Part shown: positions 11,149 through 19,664 of the stretch, piece by piece | Numbering within the stretch: position 1 is the first letter of the stretch | Layout: every line of letters begins with the position of its first letter | Assembly: GCA_002270295.1 (NCBI GenBank) | Contig: NISF01000003.1 | Location: forward strand, 496,001-560,000 | Source of the DNA: Enterobacter sp. 10-1 | GTDB taxonomy: Bacteria; Pseudomonadota; Gammaproteobacteria; Enterobacterales; Enterobacteriaceae | Direction: 5' to 3' | DNA length: 64,000 nt | Position numbers and translations under genes: made by a program | Notes under the pieces: model-generated | Told to the model about the DNA's origin: nothing | The model's database searches: none | What the model saw: only the letters and a program-made list of their open reading frames with translations

Positions 11149-12357
11149 CCATTTGATTAAAAATGATGTCTATATTGTATTTGATGTATATTATTTCCAT
11201 TTTTAATAAAAAGCAACTATTTTTGGTTTGGTTAGTTGTTACTATCCATTTATATTGTAGAGTGAGGATGGTATATTAAATTATATGGTTGTAGTCTTTT
11301 TAATACTAAATTTGTCGTTACGGTTGTTGTCTATTTGTATGTTCTCTGGGTTTATGTTGTTATTTGACCACTCGGATTACTTTTGACTTAAAATTGGTGT
11401 GGCGATAATCAGAAGCTGACTGATTTTTATAGTGATTTACACTATTATTTAAAATGTGGTTAGTGCTTGTATTTAATCTCTTGTAACTATATGTTATATG
11501 ATGCTTTTTACAAGGCTCTTGGTTTTTTAACGCTCTGTTGTTTTTTTATTATCATATTTATTATGCCTTTTATGAAGAAAACAATTCTGCATCTGCCATG
11601 ATAATTTTATTCCTCACGCCATTTTTAATTTTTATAAGATGTGTTAGGCCTAAATGTCAGTAAGTTATCATGTATATGTCAAATTTTTACTGCCATGATT
11701 ATTCATGGATGAATTTAACTTTCCCATATGAAATCTTATCACCAAATAAATAGAAATTATCGGATTTATGGAGTATGCAATCTCACTTGTAGGTTATATC
11801 TGTATGCTTTCGGGCCGGGTGTAAAAAGATCGCGACATTACTTTTTTATCACTGATTTGAGCTTGTTTATAACTTTTTCCATGCTCAATAACAAGGTGTG
11901 GCTCATAACTATTTTGTTCCCATAAATAACCCCCTATCTGATCCTGAGTATTACGAATTATTAATTAATAGTGGCTATATATAAAATATACCCTTAAAAA
12001 ATAAGTTATACGATAGTGTTTTTATACCTTTGTATTATAAAACTCATGACCAAACTGCTAAAATTGTGACTTAGTGCGCGTTCTAACACTCCACCCATTG
12101 CATCGTCCGAACAGGTCGGATATGTTGTATCTACCTTGTAAAGAGCTACCGTCACTGTGATGTAGATGCTGGAGATAAGCGCCGGAAGGTAAAACGAAGC
12201 CTGCAATGCAGGCTTTTTTTATTTCTGTGACAAGATTATTGCATATGTTCTTCAGCAATTTTTTAATTTCCGTTCTATAAAGAGTCCGTACCGAAATAAA
12301 ACGATACCCCTTACTCTATCAAAATTTTTCTTCCCTGCCAGTTTACTGATACCCCAA
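11149..12357. other. AT-rich remnant region without a convincing gene
   Basis: About 1.2 kb with very low GC and no reading frame I can defend; the longest frames (about 65 codons near 11728-11925 and 12006-12258) lack family features and ribosome-binding sites. Composition rises between 12060 and 12215, a segment that ends in a clean plus-strand terminator and could encode a small RNA or be the tail of a lost gene. The region resembles decayed DNA at the border between the capsule and O-antigen loci. Confidence 0.6.
12197..12220 (+). terminator. Orphan Rho-independent terminator
   Basis: AAGCCTG CAATG CAGGCTT followed by a run of T to 12220. The T-run is on the plus strand only, so it ends a plus-strand transcript, yet no plus-strand gene precedes it. 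It may close a small RNA transcribed from about 12000-12060 or be left over from a deleted gene. Confidence 0.75.
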
Positions 12358-12486
12358 TTACCATTGACGTTTATTAAACGATAATTTCGTTCTTTTTCTA
12401 TCCTTTAAATAAGAAATTAAAAAATAAACAGAAACAGAAACAGAGAGCAGTATGGCAGCAGTAACTAAGAATAATAGGTTTTCCAT
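12358..12486 (-). CDS. Candidate 42-residue small membrane protein
   Basis: A minus-strand frame starts at the ATG complementary to 12484-12486 and ends at TAA (12358-12360). The product begins MENLLFLVTAAILLSVSVSV, continues as a single hydrophobic helix to about residue 27, and ends in a strongly basic tail (LKDRKRTK... KRQW). That architecture, a single N-terminal helix followed by a KDRK-type basic tail, is common among short Klebsiella membrane proteins of unknown role. Weak GGTAG precedes the start. It is flanked by non-coding AT-rich DNA on both sides, so its survival as an intact hydrophobic frame is suggestive rather than proof. Confidence 0.45.
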   Translation of the reverse strand: MENLLFLVTAAILLSVSVSVYFLISYLKDRKRTKLSFNKRQW

Positions 12487-12745
12487 AAGATCTACCAGAG
12501 CGAAAGTAACGGAAATAAATGATTAGGTTGAAATTAAAGGACGGATGGAAACCATCTTTATCGTAATAATATAGCTTCTTTCCAGGAAAATTCCTATGCG
12601 GTAATTATGTTTTTTTAATGAATAATAAAAAACTACGCATATAAAAAGCTTAGCGTTAGCTTCTGATTTTTGGCAAAGACTATGCTTTTAGCTTGTTAGA
12701 GGCATTTTCAGACAGTTATAAAGGGGGAATGTAAGCACACCCACT

Positions 12746-13579
12746 TTAGTTCCACGCACTTTTTGAGAGTTCCGGTTTATCAGCCATCAGCCGGTACTCT
12801 TCCGGCGTCAGGTTATTCAGGGACTCATGAGGTCGCTCGCTGTTATATTCCATCAACCAGCGCTCAGTAATTTCCCGTGCTTCATTCAGTGTTCTGAACA
12901 GATAAAAATCCAGTATTTCTGTCCGGTACGTCCGGTTAAAACGCTCGATAAAGGCATTCTGCGTTGGCTTTCCCGGCTTAATAAATTCCAGCATCACGCC
13001 ATGCTCCTCTGCCCACTGTGCCAGAGAGACCAGTTCTGGTCCGTTATCCATCCGCATCTTCAGTAGATAACCGCGGTTTGCCACTATCCTGTCCAGCACT
13101 CTGATCACCCGCTGCGCCGGGATATTCAGGTCGATTTCTATCGCCAGTGCTTCGCGGTTAAAGTCATCCACCACATTGAAGGTCCGGAAGCGTCTGCCAC
13201 AGATCAGCGCATCATGCATAAAATCGATGGACCAGCTCTGGTTTAACGCCTCCGGCGTGGCCAGTGGTGCTGGGTTACGCACTGGCAGACGCTGCTTTCC
13301 CCTGCGACGAAAATTCAGTTTCAGCAGGCAGTAAATCCTGTGAACGCGTTTATGGTTCCAGGTGTGCTCCTGCCTGCGCAGAAGCTGGAACAGCTTCTTA
13401 AAACCGTATCGCGGATAGCGCTCCGCCAGCTCAGTCAGTGCCTGGATCACCCGTTCATTGTGCCGGGTATCGGGCTGGTAAAAATAAACCGTCCTGCTCA
13501 GCGATAACATCCTGCATGCCTGACGTACACTCATCGAAAACACCTCTTTCAGATAGCTGACGAGTTCACACTTTATCAC
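12746..13579 (-). CDS. IS3-family transposase OrfB (DDE integrase domain)
   Basis: OrfB is the catalytic half of the IS transposase, an rve-type DDE integrase. The triad is visible as IDFMHDAL (first Asp), MDNGPELVS (second Asp) and ERFNRTYRTEIL (Glu, with the spacing normal for IS3). An HTH_21-like segment RQEHTWNHKRVHRIYCLLKL precedes it. Alone it would start at GTG 13579, but it is most likely made as an OrfAB fusion: a -1 slip on AAAAAAAG near the end of orfA continues as KKALKPVIKCELVSYL in this frame. Its 277 codons are about the expected length. Confidence 0.9.
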   Translation of the reverse strand: MIKCELVSYLKEVFSMSVRQACRMLSLSRTVYFYQPDTRHNERVIQALTELAERYPRYGFKKLFQLLRRQEHTWNHKRVHRIYCLLKLNFRRRGKQRLPVRNPAPLATPEALNQSWSIDFMHDALICGRRFRTFNVVDDFNREALAIEIDLNIPAQRVIRVLDRIVANRGYLLKMRMDNGPELVSLAQWAEEHGVMLEFIKPGKPTQNAFIERFNRTYRTEILDFYLFRTLNEAREITERWLMEYNSERPHESLNNLTPEEYRLMADKPELSKSAWN

Positions 13580-13584
13580 TGGTT

Positions 13585-13851
13585 TTAAAGCTTTTTTTCG
13601 ATGACGTCTTTTAGTGCGCGATTTTCCAGACTCAGGTCGGCAAACATCTGTTTGAGGCGGCGGTTTTCGTCCTCAAGATCTTTTATCTTTTTGATATCAG
13701 AGGCTTCCATCCCACCGTACTTTGCTTTCCAGTTGTAGTACGAGGCTTCAGAAATTCCTGCTTCGCGGCAGACATCCTTGACGGCACGTCCGGCTTCAAC
13801 AGACTTCAGGACAGCGATGATCTGGTGCTCAGTGAATCGGGCTTTACGCAT
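13585..13851 (-). CDS. IS3-family transposase OrfA (helix-turn-helix and leucine zipper)
   Basis: OrfA of about 88 residues has a homeodomain-like helix-turn-helix (RKARFTEHQIIAVLKSVEAG... VKDVCREAGISEASYYNWKAKYGG), then a coiled-coil leucine-zipper segment (DLEDENRRLKQMFADLSLEN). This is the DNA-binding and regulatory half of IS3 transposases. I chose the ATG at 13851, which sits six bases after GAGGAG; the frame is also open upstream to 13872. It ends EKKL-stop across the slippery A7G. Confidence 0.88.
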   Translation of the reverse strand: MRKARFTEHQIIAVLKSVEAGRAVKDVCREAGISEASYYNWKAKYGGMEASDIKKIKDLEDENRRLKQMFADLSLENRALKDVIEKKL

Positions 13852-14045
13852 GGCGATCTCCTCAGGGGACATAATCAGTATGTCGGAAGATCTCTAAAAG
13901 TGAATGGTTCGTTTTGCCGGGATGCTTACAGAAATCTTGGGCCCTTTCATCAAGAGTTTAAGAGCTCGGAAGTGAAAAAAGTCATTAAAATTAGCCACAG
14001 AGAATAGCTGCTAAACGGAAGAGAGAGAACGATACCCGGAAGGGA

Positions 14046-14071
14046 GAACCGCAGCCACGCAGCTGCGGTTC
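14046..14071 (-). terminator. Hairpin downstream of uge
   Basis: A 10-bp perfect stem GAACCGCAGC/GCTGCGGTTC with a 6-base loop lies 18 bases beyond the uge stop. No T-run follows on either strand, so it may act as a transcript-end stabiliser or a Rho-assisted stop. Confidence 0.5.
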
Positions 14072-14088
14072 AGAAACTGATTGCGCGA

Positions 14089-15093
14089 TTATGCCTTGTA
14101 GTAGGCCTTATACCAGTCGACGAAATTCTTCACGCCTTCTTTGACGGTTGTCTGCGGTTTGAAGCCAACAAGATCGTACAGCGGTTTGGTGTCCGCGCTG
14201 GTTTCAAGTACGTCGCCCGGCTGGATAGGCATCATATTTTTTTCAGCGATCATTCCCAGCGCCTCTTCCAGGGCGGTGATGTAATCCATCAGTTCAACCG
14301 GAGAGCTGTTGCCGATATTGTACACGCGGTACGGAGCAGAGCTGTTTGCCGGCGAGCCATTCTCAACGGTCCACTCCGGGCTTGGCTGGGGGATCACATC
14401 CTGCACGCGCACAATAGCTTCCACAATATCGTCAACGTAGGTGAAATCACGTTTCATCTTGCCGTAGTTGTACACATCAATACTCTTACCTTCCAGCATG
14501 GCTTTAGTGAATTTGAACAACGCCATGTCAGGGCGACCCCACGGGCCGTATACGGTGAAGAATCGCAGCCCGGTAGTCGGTATCCCGTAAAGGTGGGAGT
14601 AGGTATGCGCCATCAGCTCATTCGCTTTCTTGGTGGCGGCATAAAGAGAAACCGGATGATCGACCGAGTCGTCGGTTGAGAACGGCATTTTACGATTCAA
14701 ACCGTAGACGGAACTGGACGATGCGTACAGCAGGTGTTCGACCTTATGGTGTCGGCAACCTTCCAGAATGTTCAAATAGCCGATCAGGTTGGAGTCGGCA
14801 TAGGCATGAGGGTTTTCCAGCGAGTAGCGAACGCCGGCCTGAGCGGCCAGGTGGATCACGCGGTTAAACTTCTCTTCTGCGAACAGTCGTGCAATGCCTT
14901 CCCGATCGGCAAGGTCGACTTTGTGAAAACTGAAAAGGGAGGATTGCAGTAAATCCAGACGCGCCTGCTTAAGATTGACGTCGTAGTAATCATTCATGTT
15001 GTCGATACCAACAACCTGATGACCCGCCTCAAGAAGGCGCTTGCAGGTGTGGAAACCGATAAATCCTGCGGCTCCAGTGACTAAAAACTTCAT
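14089..15093 (-). CDS. uge: UDP-glucuronate/UDP-galacturonate 4-epimerase
   Basis: Uge interconverts UDP-glucuronate and UDP-galacturonate. In Klebsiella the product supplies galacturonic acid for the LPS core and capsule. The 334-residue extended SDR begins [29 protein letters not shown], has [15 protein letters not shown] with the catalytic Ser, and YAATKKANE with the Tyr-Lys pair. I chose the ATG at 15093, six bases after GGAGG; an ATG at 15099 touches that GGAGG and is unlikely. It works downstream of ugd but is transcribed alone and opposite to the flanking sugar operons. It is GC-rich like the backbone, unlike the DNA on its 3' side. Confidence 0.9.
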   Translation of the reverse strand: MKFLVTGAAGFIGFHTCKRLLEAGHQVVGIDNMNDYYDVNLKQARLDLLQSSLFSFHKVDLADREGIARLFAEEKFNRVIHLAAQAGVRYSLENPHAYADSNLIGYLNILEGCRHHKVEHLLYASSSSVYGLNRKMPFSTDDSVDHPVSLYAATKKANELMAHTYSHLYGIPTTGLRFFTVYGPWGRPDMALFKFTKAMLEGKSIDVYNYGKMKRDFTYVDDIVEAIVRVQDVIPQPSPEWTVENGSPANSSAPYRVYNIGNSSPVELMDYITALEEALGMIAEKNMMPIQPGDVLETSADTKPLYDLVGFKPQTTVKEGVKNFVDWYKAYYKA

Positions 15094-15265
15094 GTTCATC
15101 CTCCGGGTTTGTTGTTTCCCGCTATATATAATCGCCGATTTTACACCGGGTTGCCTTGGGGGTCATCTGCTTTCCCGTTTCCGGATCTTCATGAAGCAGT
15201 CAGAGAAGGGGAGTGCTTAAGAAGCGGCAGATCGCATCTGCGCTATATTCCCTATATTATTTTTT

Positions 15266-15284
15266 GCAAATAAAAATCATTATC
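15266..15284 (-). promoter_or_regulatory. Possible Fur box upstream of uge
   Basis: On the minus strand GATAATGATTTTTATTTGC matches the 19-bp Fur consensus GATAATGATAATCATTATC at 14 of 19 positions, 170 bp upstream of uge. AT-rich DNA gives such matches by chance, so this is weak. Confidence 0.2.
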
Positions 15285-15946
15285 ATTTAAATGTAAGTTA
15301 GCATCATAATAATACCTATAGTTTCTTATACCAATAATTGATGTTCTGCCGATAAAGTACTCAATGCGAGATCGAGCGTGTCCTATGGACTATATTGTTA
15401 CTGATTATATGTTTTCCGAGTATTTCGCCGCTGAATGCTCGTTATTTCTATGTTAATTGAACGGTTTTTATTTTTTTTAGTTACATATCAGTTGGTTATG
15501 GTTTTTCTTTGAAATTGTGTAAATAATGTATCCTTGTTGTTTGCTTTTTACATGAATTGATCCGCCATGCTTTTTGATTTTTATTCTTAGTTACCAGCGT
15601 TATAATGCGCGGATAATCTATGCATCACAGCATTGTTGTTTTGCAGGGTAATGCTTCCTCAGAACATTTGGTGACCTGTGTTACAAACCCTGAAATGGAT
15701 ATTCTTTCTCGGGGGGGCAGAATATGAGGAATGGGGTGGATCGTTGCGCCAGTTTAGCTACCCTTGATGCTTTAGCGACGCATACAGCAGCTTTACTGAC
15801 GCGTTGAGCCAGTGTTCAGCGAACGTACCTTTGATGTCGGTGATCCCGGGTTCTTGCTAAATGAGAAAGTCCTGATGGATAGCCGGTAGCAAAAGGGAGA
15901 AAGTGGCGCCTGCGCAGCTGCCGCCTGATGCGCGACTTACGGCCTG

Positions 15947-15984
15947 AAAACAGAGATATGGCTACCGAGGTATATCTCTGTTTT
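15947..15984 (+). terminator. Strong hairpin with T-run upstream of the O-antigen operon
   Basis: AAAACAGAGATAT (15947-15959) pairs perfectly with ATATCTCTGTTTT (15972-15984), a 13-bp stem with a 12-base loop ending in T. It is symmetrical enough to stop transcription from either side. It may insulate the O-antigen promoter or act as a leader attenuator bypassed by RfaH. Confidence 0.6.
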
Positions 15985-16130
15985 TGGTTATTCATCGCGG
16001 GTCTCTCTGGGCTGTTTGCCTGTGGCGGTAAGACTCAGCGGAAAGGTCAGTTCCTGGGAAATGGCAATTGTTTGCTGTTACCTGCTGTCCGAGAGTCCCG
16101 AAATGATGATGACAGTGTACAGAAGCGTTA

Positions 16131-16166
16131 CGCGTTTTGGTTGCGATAGCCAATGGCGGTAGCGTG
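16131..16166 (+). promoter_or_regulatory. JUMPStart element with ops site (RfaH recruitment)
   Basis: The ops core GGCGGTAGCGTG is present exactly at 16155-16166. The upstream part, TTTTGGTTGCGATAGCCAAT, aligns with the JUMPStart consensus (TGGTAGCTGTTAAGCCAG). In enterobacteria this element lies in the leader of capsule, O-antigen and LPS-core operons. RNA polymerase pauses there and takes up RfaH, which suppresses termination over long AT-rich operons. It lies 60 bp before rmlB copy 2 and so marks 16226-27105 as one RfaH-dependent transcript. Confidence 0.9.
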
Positions 16167-16225
16167 CCTGAAATTTATGATACATGCTTAATTAGCATAT
16201 AACTATTTGAAAAACGAGATAAAGT

Positions 16226-17290
16226 ATGAAGATCCTTGTTACGGGTGGCGCGGGTTTTATCGGTTCCGCCGTTGTTCGTCATATTATTGAAAATACCCAG
16301 GATAACGTTCGCGTCGTGGACTGCCTGACGTACGCAGGTAATCTCGAGTCTCTGGCACCCGTAGTCCAAAACGAACGCTATTCGTTTTCATGCACGGATA
16401 TCACCGACGCACAGGGGATCGCCGGGCAGTTCAGTGAGTTTCAGCCGGATATCGTGATGCATCTGGCGGCTGAAAGCCATGTTGACCGCTCTATCGACGG
16501 CCCGGCCGCCTTTATCCAGACGAACCTGATCGGCACCTTCACGCTGCTTGAAGCGGCACGTCACTACTATCAGTCGCTGAACGATGCGCAGAAACAAGGC
16601 TTCCGCTTCCATCACATCTCCACTGATGAAGTCTACGGCGACCTCGATGGCACCGATGACCTGTTCACTGAAGAAACGCCGTATGCGCCAAGCAGCCCGT
16701 ACTCGGCCTCCAAAGCCGGCAGCGATCATTTAGTCCGCGCCTGGAACCGCACCTACGGTCTGCCGGTGGTGGTGACTAACTGCTCGAATAACTATGGCCC
16801 GTATCACTTCCCGGAAAAACTGATCCCGCTGACCATTCTCAACGCGCTGGCGGGCAAACCGCTGCCGGTTTACGGCAACGGCGAACAGATCCGCGACTGG
16901 CTGTACGTCGAAGACCACGCGAGGGCGCTGTATAAAGTGGCCACCGAAGGCCATAGCGGCGAAACCTACAACATCGGCGGTCATAACGAACGTAAAAATA
17001 TCGACGTGGTGAGAACCATCTGCGCCATTCTCGATAAAGTGGTGGAGCAGAAGCCGGGCAACATCAGCCACTTTGCCGACCTGATCACCTTTGTTAAAGA
17101 CCGTCCGGGCCATGATCTCCGTTACGCCATTGATGCGGCTAAAATTCAGCGCGACCTCGGCTGGGTGCCGGAAGAAACGTTCGAAAGCGGGATTGAGAAA
17201 ACGGTGCACTGGTACCTGAACAATCAGACCTGGTGGCAGCGCGTGCTGGACGGCTCCTATGCCGGTGAACGTCTTGGTCTGAATAACTAA
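16226..17290 (+). CDS. rmlB: dTDP-glucose 4,6-dehydratase, copy 2
   Basis: This is the first gene of the O-antigen operon, 354 residues, with the same motifs as copy 1: [24 protein letters not shown] and [10 protein letters not shown]. Substitutions relative to copy 1 cluster in the N-terminal third (for example [10 protein letters not shown] and [15 protein letters not shown]), while residues 150-290 are almost the same. Having its own rml set suggests that the O-polysaccharide needs rhamnose independently of which capsule type occupies the cps locus. The ribosome-binding site is weak (GAGATAAAGT). Confidence 0.96.
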   Translation: MKILVTGGAGFIGSAVVRHIIENTQDNVRVVDCLTYAGNLESLAPVVQNERYSFSCTDITDAQGIAGQFSEFQPDIVMHLAAESHVDRSIDGPAAFIQTNLIGTFTLLEAARHYYQSLNDAQKQGFRFHHISTDEVYGDLDGTDDLFTEETPYAPSSPYSASKAGSDHLVRAWNRTYGLPVVVTNCSNNYGPYHFPEKLIPLTILNALAGKPLPVYGNGEQIRDWLYVEDHARALYKVATEGHSGETYNIGGHNERKNIDVVRTICAILDKVVEQKPGNISHFADLITFVKDRPGHDLRYAIDAAKIQRDLGWVPEETFESGIEKTVHWYLNNQTWWQRVLDGSYAGERLGLNN

Positions 17291-17307
17291 TTAAGGTGGA
17301 TTGCAGG

Positions 17308-18177
17308 ATGAAAGGTATTGTTCTCGCTGGCGGCTCCGGCACCCGTTTGTATCCGATTACCCAGGGCGTATCTAAACAGCTGCTGCCGATTTACGACAAA
17401 CCGATGATTTACTATCCGGTCTCGGTGCTGATGCTGGCCGGTATCAGGGACATCCTGATTATCACCACGCCGGAAGATATGCCGGCCTTTCAGCGTCTTC
17501 TGGGGGATGGTTCGCAGTTTGGGGTGAATTTCAGCTACGCCATTCAGCCATCGCCGGACGGCCTGGCGCAGGCCTTTATCATTGGTGAAGAGTTCATCGG
17601 GAATGATGCCTGTGCGCTGGTGCTGGGCGACAATATCTACTTCGGGCAAAGCTTCGGTAAAAAACTGGATGCGGCGGCCAGCAAAACGTCGGGCGCCACC
17701 GTTTTTGGCTATCAGGTGCTCGATCCGGAGCGTTTTGGCGTGGTGGAGTTTGATGAAAACTTCAGGGCGCTGTCGATCGAAGAGAAGCCGCTGAAGCCAA
17801 AATCAGACTGGGCGGTGACCGGTTTGTACTTCTATGACAATGACGTGGTAGAGATGGCGAAAACGGTAAAGCCTTCCGCACGCGGTGAGCTGGAAATCAC
17901 CACCCTGAACCAGATGTATCTGGAGCGTGGAGATCTGCAGGTTGAACTGCTGGGCCGCGGTTTTGCCTGGCTGGACACCGGTACCCACGACAGCCTGATT
18001 GAGGCCTCGCAGTTCATTCATACCATTGAGAAGCGTCAGGGGATGAAAGTGGCCTGTCTGGAAGAGATCGCCTTCCGTAACAAATGGTTGTCTGCCGAAG
18101 GGGTTGCGGCGCAGGCCGAGCGGCTGAAGAAAACGGAATACGGCGCGTATCTGAAACGCCTGCTCAACGAGCGTTAA
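17308..18177 (+). CDS. rmlA: Glucose-1-phosphate thymidylyltransferase, copy 2
   Basis: 289 residues, same length as copy 1, opening [20 protein letters not shown] and ending LKRLLNER instead of LKRLLSED. I chose the ATG at 17308, preceded by TGCAGG; a GTG/TTG-type extension upstream has no family support. It starts 18 bases after rmlB. It supplies dTDP-glucose to the same pathway, here for the O-antigen. Confidence 0.96.
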   Translation: MKGIVLAGGSGTRLYPITQGVSKQLLPIYDKPMIYYPVSVLMLAGIRDILIITTPEDMPAFQRLLGDGSQFGVNFSYAIQPSPDGLAQAFIIGEEFIGNDACALVLGDNIYFGQSFGKKLDAAASKTSGATVFGYQVLDPERFGVVEFDENFRALSIEEKPLKPKSDWAVTGLYFYDNDVVEMAKTVKPSARGELEITTLNQMYLERGDLQVELLGRGFAWLDTGTHDSLIEASQFIHTIEKRQGMKVACLEEIAFRNKWLSAEGVAAQAERLKKTEYGAYLKRLLNER

Positions 18178-18209
18178 TCGCCTGCCGATAAAATACAGGG
18201 TATTCGTTT

Positions 18210-19100
18210 ATGAAGATTTTACTTATTGGCAAAAATGGCCAGGTGGGCTGGGAGCTGCAGCGTTCGCTTTCGACGCTGGGTGAAGTGGTTGCCGTGGACT
18301 ATTTTGATAAAGAGTTGTGCGGTGATTTGACCAACCTTGCGGGTATTGCACAAACTGTCCGTCAGGTAAAACCGGATGTGGTTGTCAATGCCGCAGCGCA
18401 CACGGCGGTGGATAAAGCAGAAAGCGAACGTGAACTGTCCGACCTGCTGAATGACCGGGGCGTGGCGGTGCTGGCAGAAGAGTCGGCGAAGCTGGGCGCC
18501 CTGATGGTGCACTACTCCACCGACTACGTCTTCGATGGAGAAGGCGAGCATTATCGTTCCGAGGACGAGGCCACCGGGCCGCTGAACGTTTATGGCGAAA
18601 CCAAGCGCGCCGGGGAAATCGCACTGGAGCAGGGTAACCCGCGCCATCTGATTTTCCGTACCAGCTGGGTGTACGCGACGCGCGGGGCAAACTTTGCCAA
18701 AACCATGCTGCGCCTGGCGGGTGAAAAAGAGACGCTGTCGATCATTAACGACCAGCACGGCGCGCCAACCGGCGCCGAGCTTCTGGCCGACTGTACCGCC
18801 ATTGCCATCCGTGAAGAGTTACGCAATAAAGCGGTTGCCGGAACCTACCATCTGGTGGCCAGCGGTGAAACCAGCTGGTGTGACTATGCGCGCTTTGTGT
18901 TTGATGTGGCTCGCGAAAACGGAGTTCAGCTGGCTATCAAAGAGGTTAACGGTATTCCGACGACGGCCTGGCCTACGCCGGCTAAACGCCCGCTGAACTC
19001 CCGCCTGTCGAATGAGAAATTCCAGCGCGTATTTGGCGTAACGCTCCCGGACTGGCGCCAGGGTGTTGAGCGCGTGGTTGTTGAAGTATCAGGTAAGTAA
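18210..19100 (+). CDS. rmlD: dTDP-4-dehydrorhamnose reductase, copy 2
   Basis: 296 residues with GKNGQVGWELQRSLSTLG, STDYVFDGEGEHYRSED and YGETKRAGE. Differences from copy 1 are conservative and concentrated in the C-terminal substrate domain (VASGETSWCDYARFVFDVAREN). It lies 32 bases after rmlA and 18 before rmlC in the same operon. Confidence 0.95.
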   Translation: MKILLIGKNGQVGWELQRSLSTLGEVVAVDYFDKELCGDLTNLAGIAQTVRQVKPDVVVNAAAHTAVDKAESERELSDLLNDRGVAVLAEESAKLGALMVHYSTDYVFDGEGEHYRSEDEATGPLNVYGETKRAGEIALEQGNPRHLIFRTSWVYATRGANFAKTMLRLAGEKETLSIINDQHGAPTGAELLADCTAIAIREELRNKAVAGTYHLVASGETSWCDYARFVFDVARENGVQLAIKEVNGIPTTAWPTPAKRPLNSRLSNEKFQRVFGVTLPDWRQGVERVVVEVSGK

Positions 19101-19118
19101 AGCAAGCGAGCATACAAA

Positions 19119-19664
19119 ATGAATATTATTAAAACTGACATTCCTGAGGTCTTAATCTGCGAGCCGAGAGTCTTTGGCGACGCGCGCGGATTTTTCTTTG
19201 AAAGCTTCAGTAGTAAAGTATTTGATGAAGCGGTGGGTCGCAAGGTTGAGTTTGTACAGGATAACCACTCGCAGTCGCAGAAAGGCGTGCTGCGCGGGCT
19301 GCACTATCAGCTGGCGCCGCATGCACAGGGCAAGCTGGTGCGCTGCGTTGAAGGCGAAGTGTTCGATGTTGCCGTTGACATACGCCGTTCATCGCCGACG
19401 TTTGGTCAGTGGGTGGGCGTGGTGCTGAGCGCGGAAAACAAGCGTCAGCTGTGGATCCCGGAAGGCTTTGCGCACGGATTTATGGCGCTGAGCGAGAGAG
19501 TGCAGTTTGTCTATAAAGCGACCAATTACTACACGCCTCAGTCTGAACGCAGTATTCTCTGGAATGACCCAACGATAAACATTCAATGGCCAAACCAGGA
19601 TGTATTGATTTCCGATAAAGATAAAGTCGGTGCATTGTTCCTTGATGCTGAGGTCTATGAATGA
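19119..19664 (+). CDS. rmlC: dTDP-4-dehydrorhamnose 3,5-epimerase, copy 2
   Basis: 181 residues with VLRGLHYQLAPHAQGKLVRC and FAHGFMALSE. The last 30 residues (INIQWPNQDVLISDKDKVGALFLDAEVYE region) depart sharply from copy 1 and are more AT-rich. A recombination border therefore lies in the 3' end of this gene, where the conserved rml block meets the variable transporter genes. The stop overlaps the wzm start by four bases (ATGA). Confidence 0.95.
   Translation: MNIIKTDIPEVLICEPRVFGDARGFFFESFSSKVFDEAVGRKVEFVQDNHSQSQKGVLRGLHYQLAPHAQGKLVRCVEGEVFDVAVDIRRSSPTFGQWVGVVLSAENKRQLWIPEGFAHGFMALSERVQFVYKATNYYTPQSERSILWNDPTINIQWPNQDVLISDKDKVGALFLDAEVYE

Larger units (their letters stand above)
12730..13930 (-). 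mobile_element. IS3-family insertion sequence (IS51-like), 1201 bp
   Basis: The ends are TGTAAGCA at 12730-12737 and its complement TGCTTACA at 13923-13930; beyond the first 8 bp the inverted repeats match only partly. A 3-bp target duplication GAA flanks the element (12727-12729 and 13931-13933), as is normal for IS3-family members. It carries the two overlapping transposase frames orfA and orfB on the minus strand with a slippery A7G (13591-13598) between them. Both frames look intact, so it may be active. It separates the capsule side from uge and the O-antigen genes. Confidence 0.85.
15094..16225. other. 1.1-kb regulatory intergenic region between uge and the O-antigen operon
   Basis: Two genes diverge from this stretch, uge leftward and rmlB copy 2 rightward. 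No coding frame is convincing. It contains a Fur-like AT-rich sequence (15266-15284), a long hairpin (15947-15984) and a JUMPStart/ops element (16131-16166). The middle (15640-16150) is of average GC and the left part (15230-15600) is AT-rich. The O-antigen promoter must lie upstream of the ops element, but I cannot place its hexamers with confidence. Confidence 0.65.

Noticed and set aside
11728-11925. 65-codon plus-strand frame in the AT-rich gap
   Set aside because: No ribosome-binding site, no family resemblance, and composition like the surrounding non-coding DNA.
15928-16149. 73-codon frame overlapping the long hairpin and JUMPStart region
   Set aside because: It runs through regulatory structures and has no supporting start signal or homology I can recognise.
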